Source of the DNA: Aquila chrysaetos chrysaetos
Lineage: Eukaryota > Chordata > Aves > Accipitriformes > Accipitridae
Direction: 5' to 3'
Assembly: GCF_900496995.4 (NCBI RefSeq)
Contig: NC_044023.1
Span: forward strand, 20,034,453-20,098,452
Length of the DNA stretch: 64,000 nucleotides
The notes under the pieces are model-generated. The model had not been told where the DNA came from, ran no database searches, and was given only the letters and a program-made list of their open reading frames with translations. Shown here in pieces: positions 44,701 to 57,300 of the stretch (position 1 is its first letter; each line of letters opens with the position of its first letter). The position numbers were made by a program, and so were the translations under genes.

Positions 44701-47380
44701 TACAGATTTTTGACGACTAAGAACGTGAATGCATCAGCTATCTAAAAAGATAATTTCCTCACAAAAGAAATGAGAAAAAGCATGTAATGTGAGACAGGAG
44801 AATTATCTTTTTGTCCTAAAAACTCTCTTAATAGCAGTAGTATCTAATTTGTTTAATCTTTCACACTATGTATCCGACAACGGTCTGAATTCAGCAAAGT
44901 AGTGCAAGTTTGCTGACCCTCGTTCTGGAAGAATATACTTATCTATATCAGATGCTTATATAGATTTATATCTAGGTGTGGAAGTTCACCCAAGGTATGG
45001 AAGACCTCAAATCAGTTGGCTTTAGTGCCTGGAATAACCTGAACACACAGCTCATGCAAGAATAGCTGAATTTCTAAGCTGTAACCTGGGTTGGGATGCC
45101 ATCCTGCTCTCACGCAACATTTCTGCTTTATGTCAATAATTAACGTTCAGTGAAGCAGAGGCTGGCCCAAATCATCCCCTTCACAGGAGACCAGCCCAAG
45201 ACCCTTCCGGATCTTTCATCCTCTGTCTTGGGGATTGTACAGAAGGCAGAAGAGGCCCTTTCTGCTTGTATTGGCATTAATTTGGGTCCCCGGCATTTAC
45301 CCAACTACCATTTACTTTTTTTAAGTTGCAAAGATTTTTGTAAATTACTTCTAAGTCTTCTGCTTCTCTCTCTCTCTGATGTGGCTGAAGTTGGCCAGTG
45401 CCTTCAGAAGTTACCAGCAGCGGGCTGGCTGAGAAACAGGGGCTTCGTACCTGCAACTCTCACCGAGACTGTAAAACCCAGCTGGGATCTGACGTGTAAA
45501 CTGCTTAGCAAGTCTGGGCACCCACCAGTATGACTCTAGATCATACAGACAGCAGTTTGCGTAATTGTGTCACGTACAGAAAATGAAAGGCAATTTAGAC
45601 TGTTACACGCAATTCTCGCACTCGCAGGTGCCTTCGGAGATGTCCACGAGGCTGCTGCTTGCGTGAACTTGTAGGCACTTCTGAGAGGTCGGCACGTATC
45701 TGCCCCGGGAGGGGACGCAGGCGAGGAGGCAGCGTGGAGAGCAGCAGCAGCAGCACGTCCACCCGCAGCCACGCTGCTGCCAGCTCTACAAGAAACAAGG
45801 AACCGCTTACCCTGAAGGGGTCACCTTGCCGTCCACAGTTCAGACTGAGCCACGACGGTCTTTATTCGTGGTTACGGCACCCCAGGCTCACGTCTGGCCT
45901 CTTCTGACATCAAATAAATTAATTGATTAAAAAAAAGTCTTAAGAGACGTGCAGATTTTAGGAATAGAAGAGGCACTGTAGTATGAATTCCTACTAAATC
46001 AAGCCACAAATTTCATTAGTGAATCCTAAATATAGAGAGATAAGTTACGTTTTAAACTAGCACATATCTCAAGAGAAATCAAGCATTGACTTAAACCAAC
46101 GAAGAATTCACCACTTCCCTCAGCAAACTGCTCCAGCTCCTAAAACCTTGTTTCCTGTTTGAATTTCACTGATTTGGACCAGCAGATGATATTAGGCCCT
46201 CTAATATCAGGAATTTTCACCTTCTACATGTAACTATAAGCTGGGAACAAATTCCGCAACACCTGTTTATTAACATTGAGCCCTCTCACTCTCTTGCTAC
46301 AAAGCAATATTTTTGTCATCATCAAATTATTCTGGTAGCTCATCTCCAAGCCCTTTCCAATAGATCAACAAACTCTATAAAGTTTCTGCCATGATTTCAG
46401 GAATATTCTCACCCCGTACGACTAGCCACATGGCTCTATTCTTAGTTATATATTCTTGCAGACCGAGTCAACTATCAGTGTATAAACAGAAACAGCCTTG
46501 TGAATACACTAATAAAAATCAAACAGGTTTGCAAAAAACTTCAGGGACAAAAAAGCGTCTTAAAGTGTTTCTATTTCTGAGGTCATGTAAGAATAGTTGT
46601 AATGAGCTGCTGTGTGTTCCTAGTGCTCCTTGTGTCTCATTACGCTGCTTTTCAGTGCTGCCGTTGTCATAGTAGTCCACGAAGAACCTTACGTAAGGAA
46701 TAAGATGATAGTTCTGCAGTATGTTAAAAAAGAGCATTTAACAGATAAGTGCTAATGTTCTAGATCAGGGATTCTTACTCCCTTACTCTGCACTGGATCA
46801 TGTAACCGCATGAATCATTCTGATTGCGAAGTACACGTTCTCCCATCAGCTCAGAGGAATTGAAGTGGAATATTACAAAGTCTACTCATGAAACAGTGAC
46901 AGTGGTAGAACAAGAAAAAGCTGCAAACATACAAACAAAACTAACAATTTCTGCTCGCTCTTGAAAAATTACTCCTTTGACTTGTACGCAGATTTTACTT
47001 AGACTTCTACACATCTGTGTGACAGCGTTTGCAAAGTCCAGGGCAGCACAATTCGGAACGATTCAGCGGGAACTGCGGATTTATGCGATGGGCAGGGACT
47101 CAATGCCTTTCTGTAATTTTCAGATATGTCTTTAAAAAAATGTAGAACTTTTGCCAAGATGCAGTATTGGTTTGGGGAGTTAGCTGGACTTCAGGGAAAC
47201 ATTCTTTCAGCCTTTTTTCTTCCTACTGATTGCTTTTGGTAGGAAACATCTTTCATTTGCATGCCAAAATGGGTTAGTAGCTGCAAGCTGTGGGTAGGGG
47301 ACTGCCTGGTGGAGCCACGCTCTCTCCCTGCCCACTTGAACCTACAGAGTAAGGTAGTTTGTCATTGAGATGGGACTTAC
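41761..47380. other. Region upstream of PROK2, left part
   Basis: Non-coding DNA. GC-rich up to about 43.0 kb, then AT-rich. It contains a pyrimidine-rich tract (about 42618-42780) and a short GCA repeat (45741-45754). No splice-bounded coding exon or transposon was recognised. Confidence 0.55.
42618..42780. repeat. Pyrimidine-rich tract
   Basis: About 160 bases of the plus strand are overwhelmingly C and T (runs such as CTTCCTCTCTCGC, TTTTCCTTTCCACTTTTCC and CCCCTCCTTCCTCACTCCC). It lies about 1.4 kb upstream of PROK2 and could adopt triplex DNA, though it is not a perfect mirror repeat. Confidence 0.6.
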
Positions 47381-47386
47381 TGGGCC

Positions 47387-48301
47387 ATGGGGAAAGGAGC
47401 TGGAAATGCTTCCATAGCCATAGAAATGAACCAAATGCAAGAACTGCAGGCGGGTTGTTCAGGAGAGCATCGTTGTAGCCCTGCTCCCACCGCAGACAGG
47501 CAATTTATCACAGACCTCAATGGGAGCCGGCTAGACCAATGCCAAGCAGGTTTTGCAAGCCCGTATTTAATAAAAAAACGAGCCCACCCTTCCTCCTTGC
47601 CAGGGCCCTCACGGATCCCTCTGGTCCCTACCAGTTCTGCCTGTATCGTCAGCGGGTCCGTGCCTGCAACCCACTCTGGTGCCTGCCCGCCCCAGGCTGC
47701 GCTGCCAGCGCACAGCCCCTGCCTCCCGCACCTCCCCGGGCACCAACAAGTCTCCTCTGTGTCCCTCATCATGGAAACCAGCAGTAGCACTATGAATGCA
47801 GCTAATACCTGGCTTCCCACTATCTCCAAGGGGACGAAGAAGAGGTCACTTGTTCAGTTTTTATTTACTGTACTGTACTCGTGCCGCATGGCTTCCTCGG
47901 ATTGCCTGCAGCAAACAGGCAGAAATTTTTTTCTCCTTAACACACAGTTTAGTTTCTGTTTTGATTTTGTCGCTTCGCTTTTCCAGTCCTTCGCTGGAAC
48001 GTGGTGGTGGCTAGCGAGAGGATACAGGGCGGTTTGTGCTCCTGCCCTTATTAGCATATTAAGTCAGGAAAGAATTATCCTCGGAGGCAATACTCAGAAA
48101 CAACAGTCCGTTGTTTGGTTTTTACATCCTGGGTGTTGCAAATTCCCAGACTCAGCTAGGAATTTCACCCCTAAAATCCCTTGTCCTACGCCTACATTCT
48201 GTCCCGCTGTCTTCATGAGGCACGTGATGGCTGTAGCTTTTCTCCTGTTAATTTGGGGTATTTATGGTAGGTCTCCGGTGTGTGGTGTGGGGTGTGTGTG
48301 A
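47387..48301 (+). other. Unexplained long open reading frame (304 codons)
   Basis: A 304-codon frame from ATG runs through DNA of ordinary GC content, where such a length is rarer than in the CpG islands. The predicted product begins MGKGAGNASIAIEMNQM, has a Pro/Ser/Ala-rich middle and some hydrophobic stretches towards the end (for example near VMAVAFLLLIWGIYG). I recognise no domain or family, and the composition does not look like that of a typical coding region. Most likely a chance frame; a lineage-specific gene or retroelement relic is possible. Confidence 0.15.
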
Positions 48302-51300
48302 TCTGCAGGGAGGGAAGTAGAGGCAATAGTGCCGCTGGGACCACATTTCGCTACATCCCGCTGGATGGGGTGTTCACCACTGCTAATGGGGGATTAACAG
48401 CTTCATGGCTCTCCAGCCTTCCCTGATGCTCTGAATGTCGGTCATCCAAGGCAGAAACAGGGAGGACACATACACAGAAAGATCTCATCCACTTTCCGAT
48501 CTGTCTTGGCCTTCAGGTCCCCCATCTCTTGCTTTCTCTCCCACTTTTCTCGTTTCTGACTTTTTCTCTCAACCCTGTACTTTGTGCTGCTTCATCTTTC
48601 ACCGCCACTGCCACGGAAAGGCAGGTGTTCCCAGCAGAGCACAGCTGAGGTGCCTCCAGGGCCTGGAATACCACTGAATTCCTTTTACTCCTTTTCATCT
48701 GTATGCAAGATTGCTCAGAAAGGTGAAAATTCCAGCAAAAAGGCATGGTAGCAAAAAACCATGCATTAAAACCCCTGTGCGGATGGCTGAAAAATGCTTC
48801 CCATCACCAGAGCCACCTCCAACATGGAAACTTCACTTAGTACTCTCTTAAGGATGAACTTAGAAAATTATAATGTCTCTCTAGCGACTTGCATTTCTGA
48901 GAATCCCAAAGCACTTAGTAAATCGCATTCTCCTGAATGACTTTAGCTGTGGCTGGGGTACAATCAGATCTGGGGTGACAACTGGCAACCATTTAACTTC
49001 ACATGCCCACATTAAAGAACAACTCTGGACTAGAAAAGAAACAGAACCCCACTCCATGGCTTGGTGGTGGTGGTGGTTTGTTTTTGGTTTTGTTTTTTTT
49101 TTTTTTAGGATACAGAAAATAAAGTGCTAATGTGGAGCTTAGATCTACTTGGGCTGTTCTCAGGAAAAGCCATGGAGTCTTTAGCATCACCCAGAAGTCA
49201 GTATATCTCGGTTTTATCTTTTAGCCAAATACGGGGGACCCTGACAAACAGCAGTCACTAGGGTGAGTCCTGCACACGCAAGTGAGGGCTCTGCCTTGGG
49301 CTGCAGCCCTGCAAACACTTTAACTGCTGGCTCGGCTGGGTTAGTCTGACCGAGAGGTTCACGCAAAGCCCGGGGTCAGAACAGGAGGCGGCGAGCAGGG
49401 AAGCCCCGGCTGCGTCTGCAGCTCAACGCACCCGCCAAGCCCTGGCTTTCGAGGGAAGAGTGTGACTTACTGCATCACCTCCTAAAGACGAGCTACTACA
49501 AAGGACAAATTATCCACCTCGCCCTCCTACTCCCCGCTCTGTTCTTCTGCCAGCTCGCTTTTCAAGAGCCACTAGTGCAAAGGGCAGCTAATTATTCCAG
49601 GAATTCAAATTGGTTGCTTTTATGGTAAAGATCAAACAAAAACAAACCCCCGGCAATGCGGGCTGGTGTTGGCTGCCTGCCTCAGTGGCTAGCCGAGTGC
49701 TGGGAAGATGCGTTTCATCCTCCAAACAGCTCGTTATCTGGGTAGAAGTCACTAGACCACAGATGGGGAGGAACGGAGGGAGAGGAGGATGAGGATGGCA
49801 TGAGGCTGAGGGAAAGGAAGGAGCAAAAAGGAGCATGGTTGGGGTGTGAGAGGCGAAAGGTGCGGCAGAGATTGTCTGTGCTTGGCCACGCAGCCTGGCA
49901 GCACTCTCGGCAGCAGCTCTGCCGTCTCAAAACCGCTTTACCGGTTGCTGCATATTGTCTTAATTCTGTCTCCTGGGTTGCCTTGGGGCATGGCATGGGG
50001 GTTTGGGCCGTGCACACCCGAGTGGGCTCATCTCTCCCCGCCACAGTCCTGCCTCGTTAGCCAACGTCCCCATGCTGAGGACGTGGACCTGCACCACCTA
50101 TTTCGGTGCCCAGGTTCACACAGTGCATTTTCCCCTTCTACTGACTATGCCAAAACAGAAAAGCCAGCCCAGGGACACATGGCAATGACATTTTCCATTT
50201 CCCCAAAAGCCAGCGTCTCCTGTCCCTCCTGTGACCAGGGTCCCACAGAAGCAGCTTTGCCCGAGGGTGACACGGTTGTGGTGAACGGCTGAATAAGACC
50301 ATAACGTTGTTTCTTGTTGCCTTGACAATACACTTGAGCTCAAGAGATCTATTTTAACCCTGTGCTGGGGTAATACGAGCTGATAAAACCCTGCTGGAAA
50401 CAAGGCAAGCGACTAGACTCGCAAACCCAAGTTTTCACGCGTGTGGTAGGATCATTAGGATAAGGGGGCTTTTGGCCCCAGAGAGGGGCTGGCTCTTTGC
50501 CCGGGAAGAGTCTCCAGTCTTTCACTCTAAAGGCTGGATTTTCAAGTACTATATAGCAAATCCCTTCCCAGTACACCACTATATTTTGAAAATAGGGCTC
50601 GAAAATAACAAAAATAACCCCAAACGTTCGAAACGCTCATGTTCTTTAACAAGAGCCTCATGCAAAAAACTGCTGAGTCTGAAGATGACCTGCAACCAAC
50701 TTCCACGGGCTTCAGGGCTGTATAACCAGCAGGTTGTTGCTTACAGAGAGCTATAATTCATATTTTGCAGAGTGCCGTTTCTTTTACACCGCTATTAATT
50801 CCAATCATGGTACATCTAATTTAGGAATTCCTCCGTGACCAATACATTTCAGTGCCATGACAGCAGCGTGCAGCAGCGAGAAACCAGTTAAACGTGGTTT
50901 CCTAAGCTCAGTCCTTTACTTGCTCTCTGGGGAACAGCACTGTTTCCTAAAGCCACTCCTCCCTTGATCACTCCATGTAGTGCCTCCACGAATAAATCAG
51001 AAATGGGCTTTCTTATGGCCATCATTGGCCAGCCAGGATTGTCCTCCAGTGCTGGAGGTTGAAGAGTCCTGTTTCTGAGAAGCATTGAGACATCTGCTCG
51101 AGGTCCCTCAACGCACGGTTGCCTGAACAACTGACTGTCTTCAGACCTGTCGGATGCATTGAGAGCGGAACAGGCAGGTACTGCTCCAGCTCTTTCTAAA
51201 TCCAACTCTTTCTAAACCCGGTTACTCAACTTCCTGCGGCAAGGCAGAGCGATTACACTACAGATGATGAAATATTTCCTTCAGTTTACCCTAAATTCCA

Positions 51301-54300
51301 GCGAGTGATGTAACCAGCAATCCCTTAGTTTTGCATCGCCGAACGCGGTAAAGAGTGGGAACGAATCAGTTCTCAACGGACCACCCGGGTATTTAAATCC
51401 CCCAGTAAAACCTTTTCTGTTCTACCTATTTCAGTTCCCTTTCACATCTGCCATCGTGGTGTCCTTACACGCTTCATCCTGCCAAGGTTAATAATCAGAG
51501 CTGGGGCAGTTCCAGCTCATTTCATTGTCTTGTCTGAGATGACATTTTAAGCAGCAAGTGCTTTTTGTGTTAACTGGCGTCATGTCAAGTGACTTACCTC
51601 TCGTAGCCAATGCTGATAGCTTGTTCAGTCAGAAATCTGCTAAATGGTTTGTTCACGTAATTACAATAATTGCCTAGGAGAAAAGATAGAGGAGTGTATC
51701 TTCCATTGAAGAAAACGCATAACTGTTAGCCTACGCTGACCTTTTCCTGCTGTCTCCTTCTCCTGTGTGAATGAATGTTATTAGCCAAAACTTCCCCATG
51801 TCTGCTCCTTGTTCTGCCCTTCCTGATTACAGCTTGGGGTGACATGGCCAGCAATTTGCATGGATTTTTAAAAAAGCAGGAGCAATTTTCATGGACATGG
51901 ATTTTACTTTCCCTTAACTGCATAAACAGGGTATTCTGTTGAAAATAAGGCTAAATGGAGCAACACACTCAATCATGCACATAATTTTCTCCAGCTGAAT
52001 ACTCCTGTTTGCTTAATGTTAAACACGAACTTAGGGGAAAACAAAATGTGTGTTTCAATAAATCAGGAACTTAAAGAAATCACTCTATACATTATCATCT
52101 TTATCAACATTTTAAACAACTTCCTCTACCAGAAAAGCTGCCCAGAACAAGAACGGGAAGAGAAAGCTTTGCCACAGCCAAACCCTAACTTGAGTTCAAC
52201 TGGCAGCATCCAGGAATTAACTCCCGGTCCCCTGGGATCTGGGGCTTTCCTTTGGCCTTGGGACGGCTATGGCTGTTTATGCTTCTTCCTCTAATCCAAC
52301 ATAAGCCAGAGAAGCTCTTGAGGTTTCTATGTACAAGGACAAATTTATCATTACTCTCTCAGTAGCAGGACAGAGCAATCCCCCTGCGTAAGAAACACCA
52401 GCTCCCTTCGCCTCGGCTTCCCCGCTGCAGCTCCCAGCATGCTGGATGCGGGGCGAGCACGGCTTGCTGTTATCTACAGCCCCTCTCTTTGCTGCACCCT
52501 AACAGCTCTCATTTAAACAACTGAAACCTCACAGATCATCCTCAGAGCCGCAGGCCGTCAAGAGACACCAAAATAGGCTGCAGCAGGCGCAAGCCCTGGC
52601 TGCAGTGCGGGGAAGCCTTTGAAGCTGACATCACTTGGGTTGGAGGTGTTTTGAACTGCGGAGAGGAAGCGATAGAAAAAGAAAAGGCTTTTATTCTGAC
52701 AGTCAAGCTTAAGCCTGCCCTCACTGTATGTAAAGTGCAAACTCGGAACTTAAAGAGGGAAAAATGAAAGGGCTGGATTCAGCGGACAGTTGGGTTTGAC
52801 TCCAGCTCAGCTGTCAAGAGAAATAAAGCCTTTGAAAAAGAACAAACCAAATCCTCAGTTCTTTCCCTCAGCATCAGCCCCAATCGTTGCAGCTTCAAAG
52901 GCTGGGCTATGCCACAGAGGTCCCGGAGGGGACCGCGGGGCCGTCCCGGCACCTCGGCTGCTGCTCGAGCCCTTTGCGCGCCGGGCCACGCCACGGCTCT
53001 TTGCTCAACGCCGCGGGACCCCCGAGCTGGTCCGGCTCCCCTGGTCCGGCTGCTGCCCACCTGCACCCCAGACCCCCAGGGGAAAGCGGCCTCCTTCCCC
53101 TCCTTCCCCAGCCCTGCCTAATGGTATTTCTCCCCTTTGAGGGTTACTCTCACGGCAGCGCTGGGTTCGGGTCAGTGCCGCCTCTCGTCCGCCTGTTTGG
53201 GAAATGAGTGAGTAATTGCCGTCTCCGCTTCGTACCTCCAGCATCTGCTTCTACGCTTCCAGACACGCGCTGGTGCTCCAGGCGTGGGGGGTGACCTTAG
53301 CGTCAGAGCTTGCTTGGCCGTCTGCTGCGGCTCCAAAGGCAAAGGTGTGTTAAGAAAATTTGCATGTAGAGACAGCAAATTGAATAGACAGAGCTGGACG
53401 TCAAGGAAGAAAAGAAAGCGGTTCATAATTACTCGGGTTGTATTTGCCTTTCCAAAGGGCATAACATTTTATGTGATTCATTAAGATTAGAGCCCTGGGT
53501 GTATTCACGAGGGCTGTGTTAGTATGGAAATTAATCATTTTAAGGCGCACGGCTGAGCTTTGATGGTGGTTCCCGTGAGGCTGCGCAGCCTAGCCCTTGG
53601 GTGACACGAAGGCGCTAGTGCTCAGCGCAGCCCGGCCGGCTCCAGCCCGCAGCAGGGGCTCGCTCGGCTGCCGATGCGATAGCCAAGGGCGGTGGCAATC
53701 TCCACCGCAAGCTCGGCTTGCTGGGGCAGGAGGAGGAGGGAGAGCAGCGGTGCTGGGCCCCACCGCTCAGCAGTGCAGCGCCGGGAGTGAGCAAGCCCTG
53801 AGGTATTTGTGTGCTCCTGCCTCAGCCCTTGTGGTGTTTTAATAGTGGCCAAAGCGGCTAAATTAAAAGGAGACCATTGAACCACTGCTACTGCTGCTGT
53901 AATCTTGTACGCTGGTATTTTTGGTCCCAATCCCCACGGCTGGTGCTTCTCCGTTGGTAATGGCCAGGATGGGATCACTGAGGCAGCAGATAGGATGCTC
54001 CGGCCTGGCGAGCTGCAGAGATCGGGTCTTGAGGGTGCCGGTCCTTTGGCAGGCTGGACTGCGGCAGGAATAGCCGCTCCTTTGGCACTGGGTCACATAC
54101 AGGCAGGAGCAGGTCGGGGTCCGGGCTGCAGGATGCTGCACGCTGGATACAGTACCTGCCCATCTCTGCACCCCGAGCCACACGCTAGCCCTTACTAACA
54201 CGCTGTCTAGTCATAGCTGGGAGAAACTAATTCACATTTTGCACTTCCCTGAATAAAAAAAAAAATGGATTTCAAGGTTATTTTTAAGCTTGCTGTATAA

Positions 54301-57300
54301 TAAAGTCAAAGATTTATTACTATTATACTCCTGCATAGCTGCAAAGTCCGTGAGTAATTACAGCTTTACAGCAGCCTAACCTTTCAAGTATTTGTATTTC
54401 ACGTCGCATCCTTACCAGGGATAAGAGATAACTTGCACTCATCTGCAAAATGCCTTGGGTAAGACAAGATCATCAGGAAAATGGCAAAAAGTAAGGTGCA
54501 CGCTCTGTGTGTCGCACTGACTTCCCTGTCACTTTTGCTCAGTTTATTAGCAGAAAACATACTTTTACTGCACTCCTGCCTTCAGATTTAATCTACTGCA
54601 GGAGGTGCACAGCCACAGAGGTTTTTTTGCTCTTTTCACTTTGCGATATGATACCGATCACTCTGAAAAAAGCCCTTCCTCTCTGCCGGCCCGTTGGCAG
54701 CAGCAATTCTACCCAGTGACGCAGGGAAGGAGAATAGCTGCGTGTTCCCAGTGTCTCCAGCCCGACCTAATCCATTAGTTAACCGAGGCTGCTGCAAGCA
54801 TCCATGGGACAACATTTCTTTTGGCGGAAAGCGAATCTCTGGCAAGTTCGCTCAGTAAGATCTTGCAGACTTTCCACAAACATATTCCTGACGTAGCAGG
54901 AGTCAGGGGACAACGCCAAAGACCTTTACAAAGGTGGCTTTAGCTTTGTTCTTCCATAGAGAAATGGAGCTTTTCTACAAACTTCAATACTTTTTTTTGA
55001 TCAGAAACGTCCCACCTTGGTCTTTCTGGCACAACCATCTCTCTCCAACACTAAATCTCATTATGAGTTGAAAAGACTGATGGAAACCGCATGGCTGTAA
55101 GAGGAGGAAGTGCTAAGGTTGTTGCTTTTGTTTCCAAAGCATGAAATAAGGTATTGAATAATGAGTTTTCCCTTGTGTTGCTTGAGCTCTGTGGGGAGAT
55201 TGCTACAGCTGATTCCTAGTAGTGTATTTAACAAACTTACAAGCAAGGTCACTTGGTCACATAGCAGGTACGGGAGCCCCGTGTGTCCTTTGTGCAAAGA
55301 GAATTAGAAGCAAAAAAGCACAAGCACCGATCTCTGAGTTCATCAGAAACCCAGCCAGAAAGAGCCTGCGAAATAAATGCTGTAATCCCTCATCTCCTGG
55401 GGATGGAGCAGCCGTCTGACCCAGGGCACTGCTGGTTAACAGGATAAATTTGGGGAAATTCTGGGCTCGGTTGCCCAGAGACTGCACGTGGTCTGCCAAA
55501 GAAACTTTCTCTCAAAGCTGAAATGGTCATCCACAGACTCCCCATAGGAGGAAATAATAACCACAAACTTTCTCCGCTTGACACCACAGGACTGGCCACA
55601 TTACGAATGAACTTTTCCCATTCATACTCGGGTTTCATCACATTAAGAAGAAAGAGAAGAAACACTGCAACAAGAGAGAGTCTGGAAAGAAAGAGCAGAG
55701 CAAAGTAACATTAGTCATTATAAACAACATTACAGGAGATCCTTTTCAAAAATAACACAAGCAGCTCACTTAACATCCTACGTCAGAAATGGGTGATTCC
55801 ACGTCTGGTATTCTAGAATAAGGACCATTAACTATTAATGATATATGCAAACATTAAAGAAAGCAGAGAAAAGATACTGCATGGGTAAGTGAACTAACGG
55901 GCTGACAATACATTATCTTAAGCAACTCTGATTATTATTAAGCATTTTAAAAGCACTTTATCAAACTCATACCAAGTCACAAACCCTCCTTCAGGAAGCT
56001 GTGATAGTACCAAACACAAACCTGACAAAGTCAGGAAAACTGTTACAGCTCTTCGTGCACTGGAAGGGGACTCACGAGAGGTCCCCACTCTACCTCCAGC
56101 TGCAGCCGGGTGCTCGACGCCGGCTCCTGTACCCCCACATGCAATAAGATTTGACAAACAGCAGCAAAATTCATGTTGCCATCCCCCAATTCCCTCATTT
56201 CAGCCCTGAGCAGGATTCGTGCTGTCAGGGACGTGCTGGGACGTGCAGCAGGGGTGGACGTAAACCTCCCTCAGTTTGCACCTATTCGCCTGCCAGGAGC
56301 AGGATGGAGAGCAGACCTTGGAAAGAGGCAGGAGCTTTTAATGTTTTTATTTTGCTGTTTAAATATTTTTTTCCTCCCTTAACTTTACAGCCTGGAGTCC
56401 ATTACTCAGTCCATGTCTGAAATTGAAATTATGGGGGAAAAAGGCATCAGTGCATTTACTTGGATTCATTATCTGTCAAGTGTTATAGAAGGATTAAATG
56501 GGGAAGGAAATTTTAAAACCATTCTTCTGACATGAGTCACAGGAGTAAGCTATCAGAAGCCATGTCAAAGGCACTGTAGTTGGTAAGAAACGTATAGCAT
56601 CTTTATGATTATTCCTTTTATAAAACCCAAACCATAAACAATAGAAACAAGGGAAGGGAGAGAATGTAATTTCATTAGAGCAAACGTGACATAAATTTAA
56701 CAATAAATAATAGCTGTTATCTAGAAAAATATGAAAAGCCATTTTCAAAATCATTAGCTCTAATCACAAATGAATTTTGCAGTCTCTTTTCTATTTTGCA
56801 CCTCTGTAATGAACTCTGATAAATTCAAGGGACTACATGTTAAATAAAGAGATAGAAGGGTCTAATTTGCTGCTTCATTAAACCGGCTTATTTCTGGAAC
56901 ATCTTGCATATTGCTCTGAATTTCCCATCTCTGAAAGGTGGAGACAATGAACTATCTGTCTCTAATGTAGTGTGGCACACAATTAGGGATTCAAAAGGAT
57001 GTGAATCTCTTTCCATCAGAGATACACGCAGCGATTATTATTTTATTACCAAATACTGTCAGCATTACATATTTCCAACAGCTACCGTGACACCTGACTT
57101 GCATGTCAAATTTGTGCAAAGCGTTGCAAAAAAAAGTCAGATGGAGCTTATTTACACCACATTATTCCTTCTTATGCAGGCCTTCCCTAAGTCTGGTACC
57201 GTTAAATATTCGCGGAGTTCAGCACTGAAGATTTGCAGTCGGGCAAGATATATAGAAGATGGCCTGCCATTCAGATGTATTTTTAACACGGCGATATAGC

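Noticed and set aside
56904..57299. 131-codon frame in moderately AT-rich DNA
   Set aside because: No family resemblance, no splice or promoter context, and a length within what chance can give in 64 kb.
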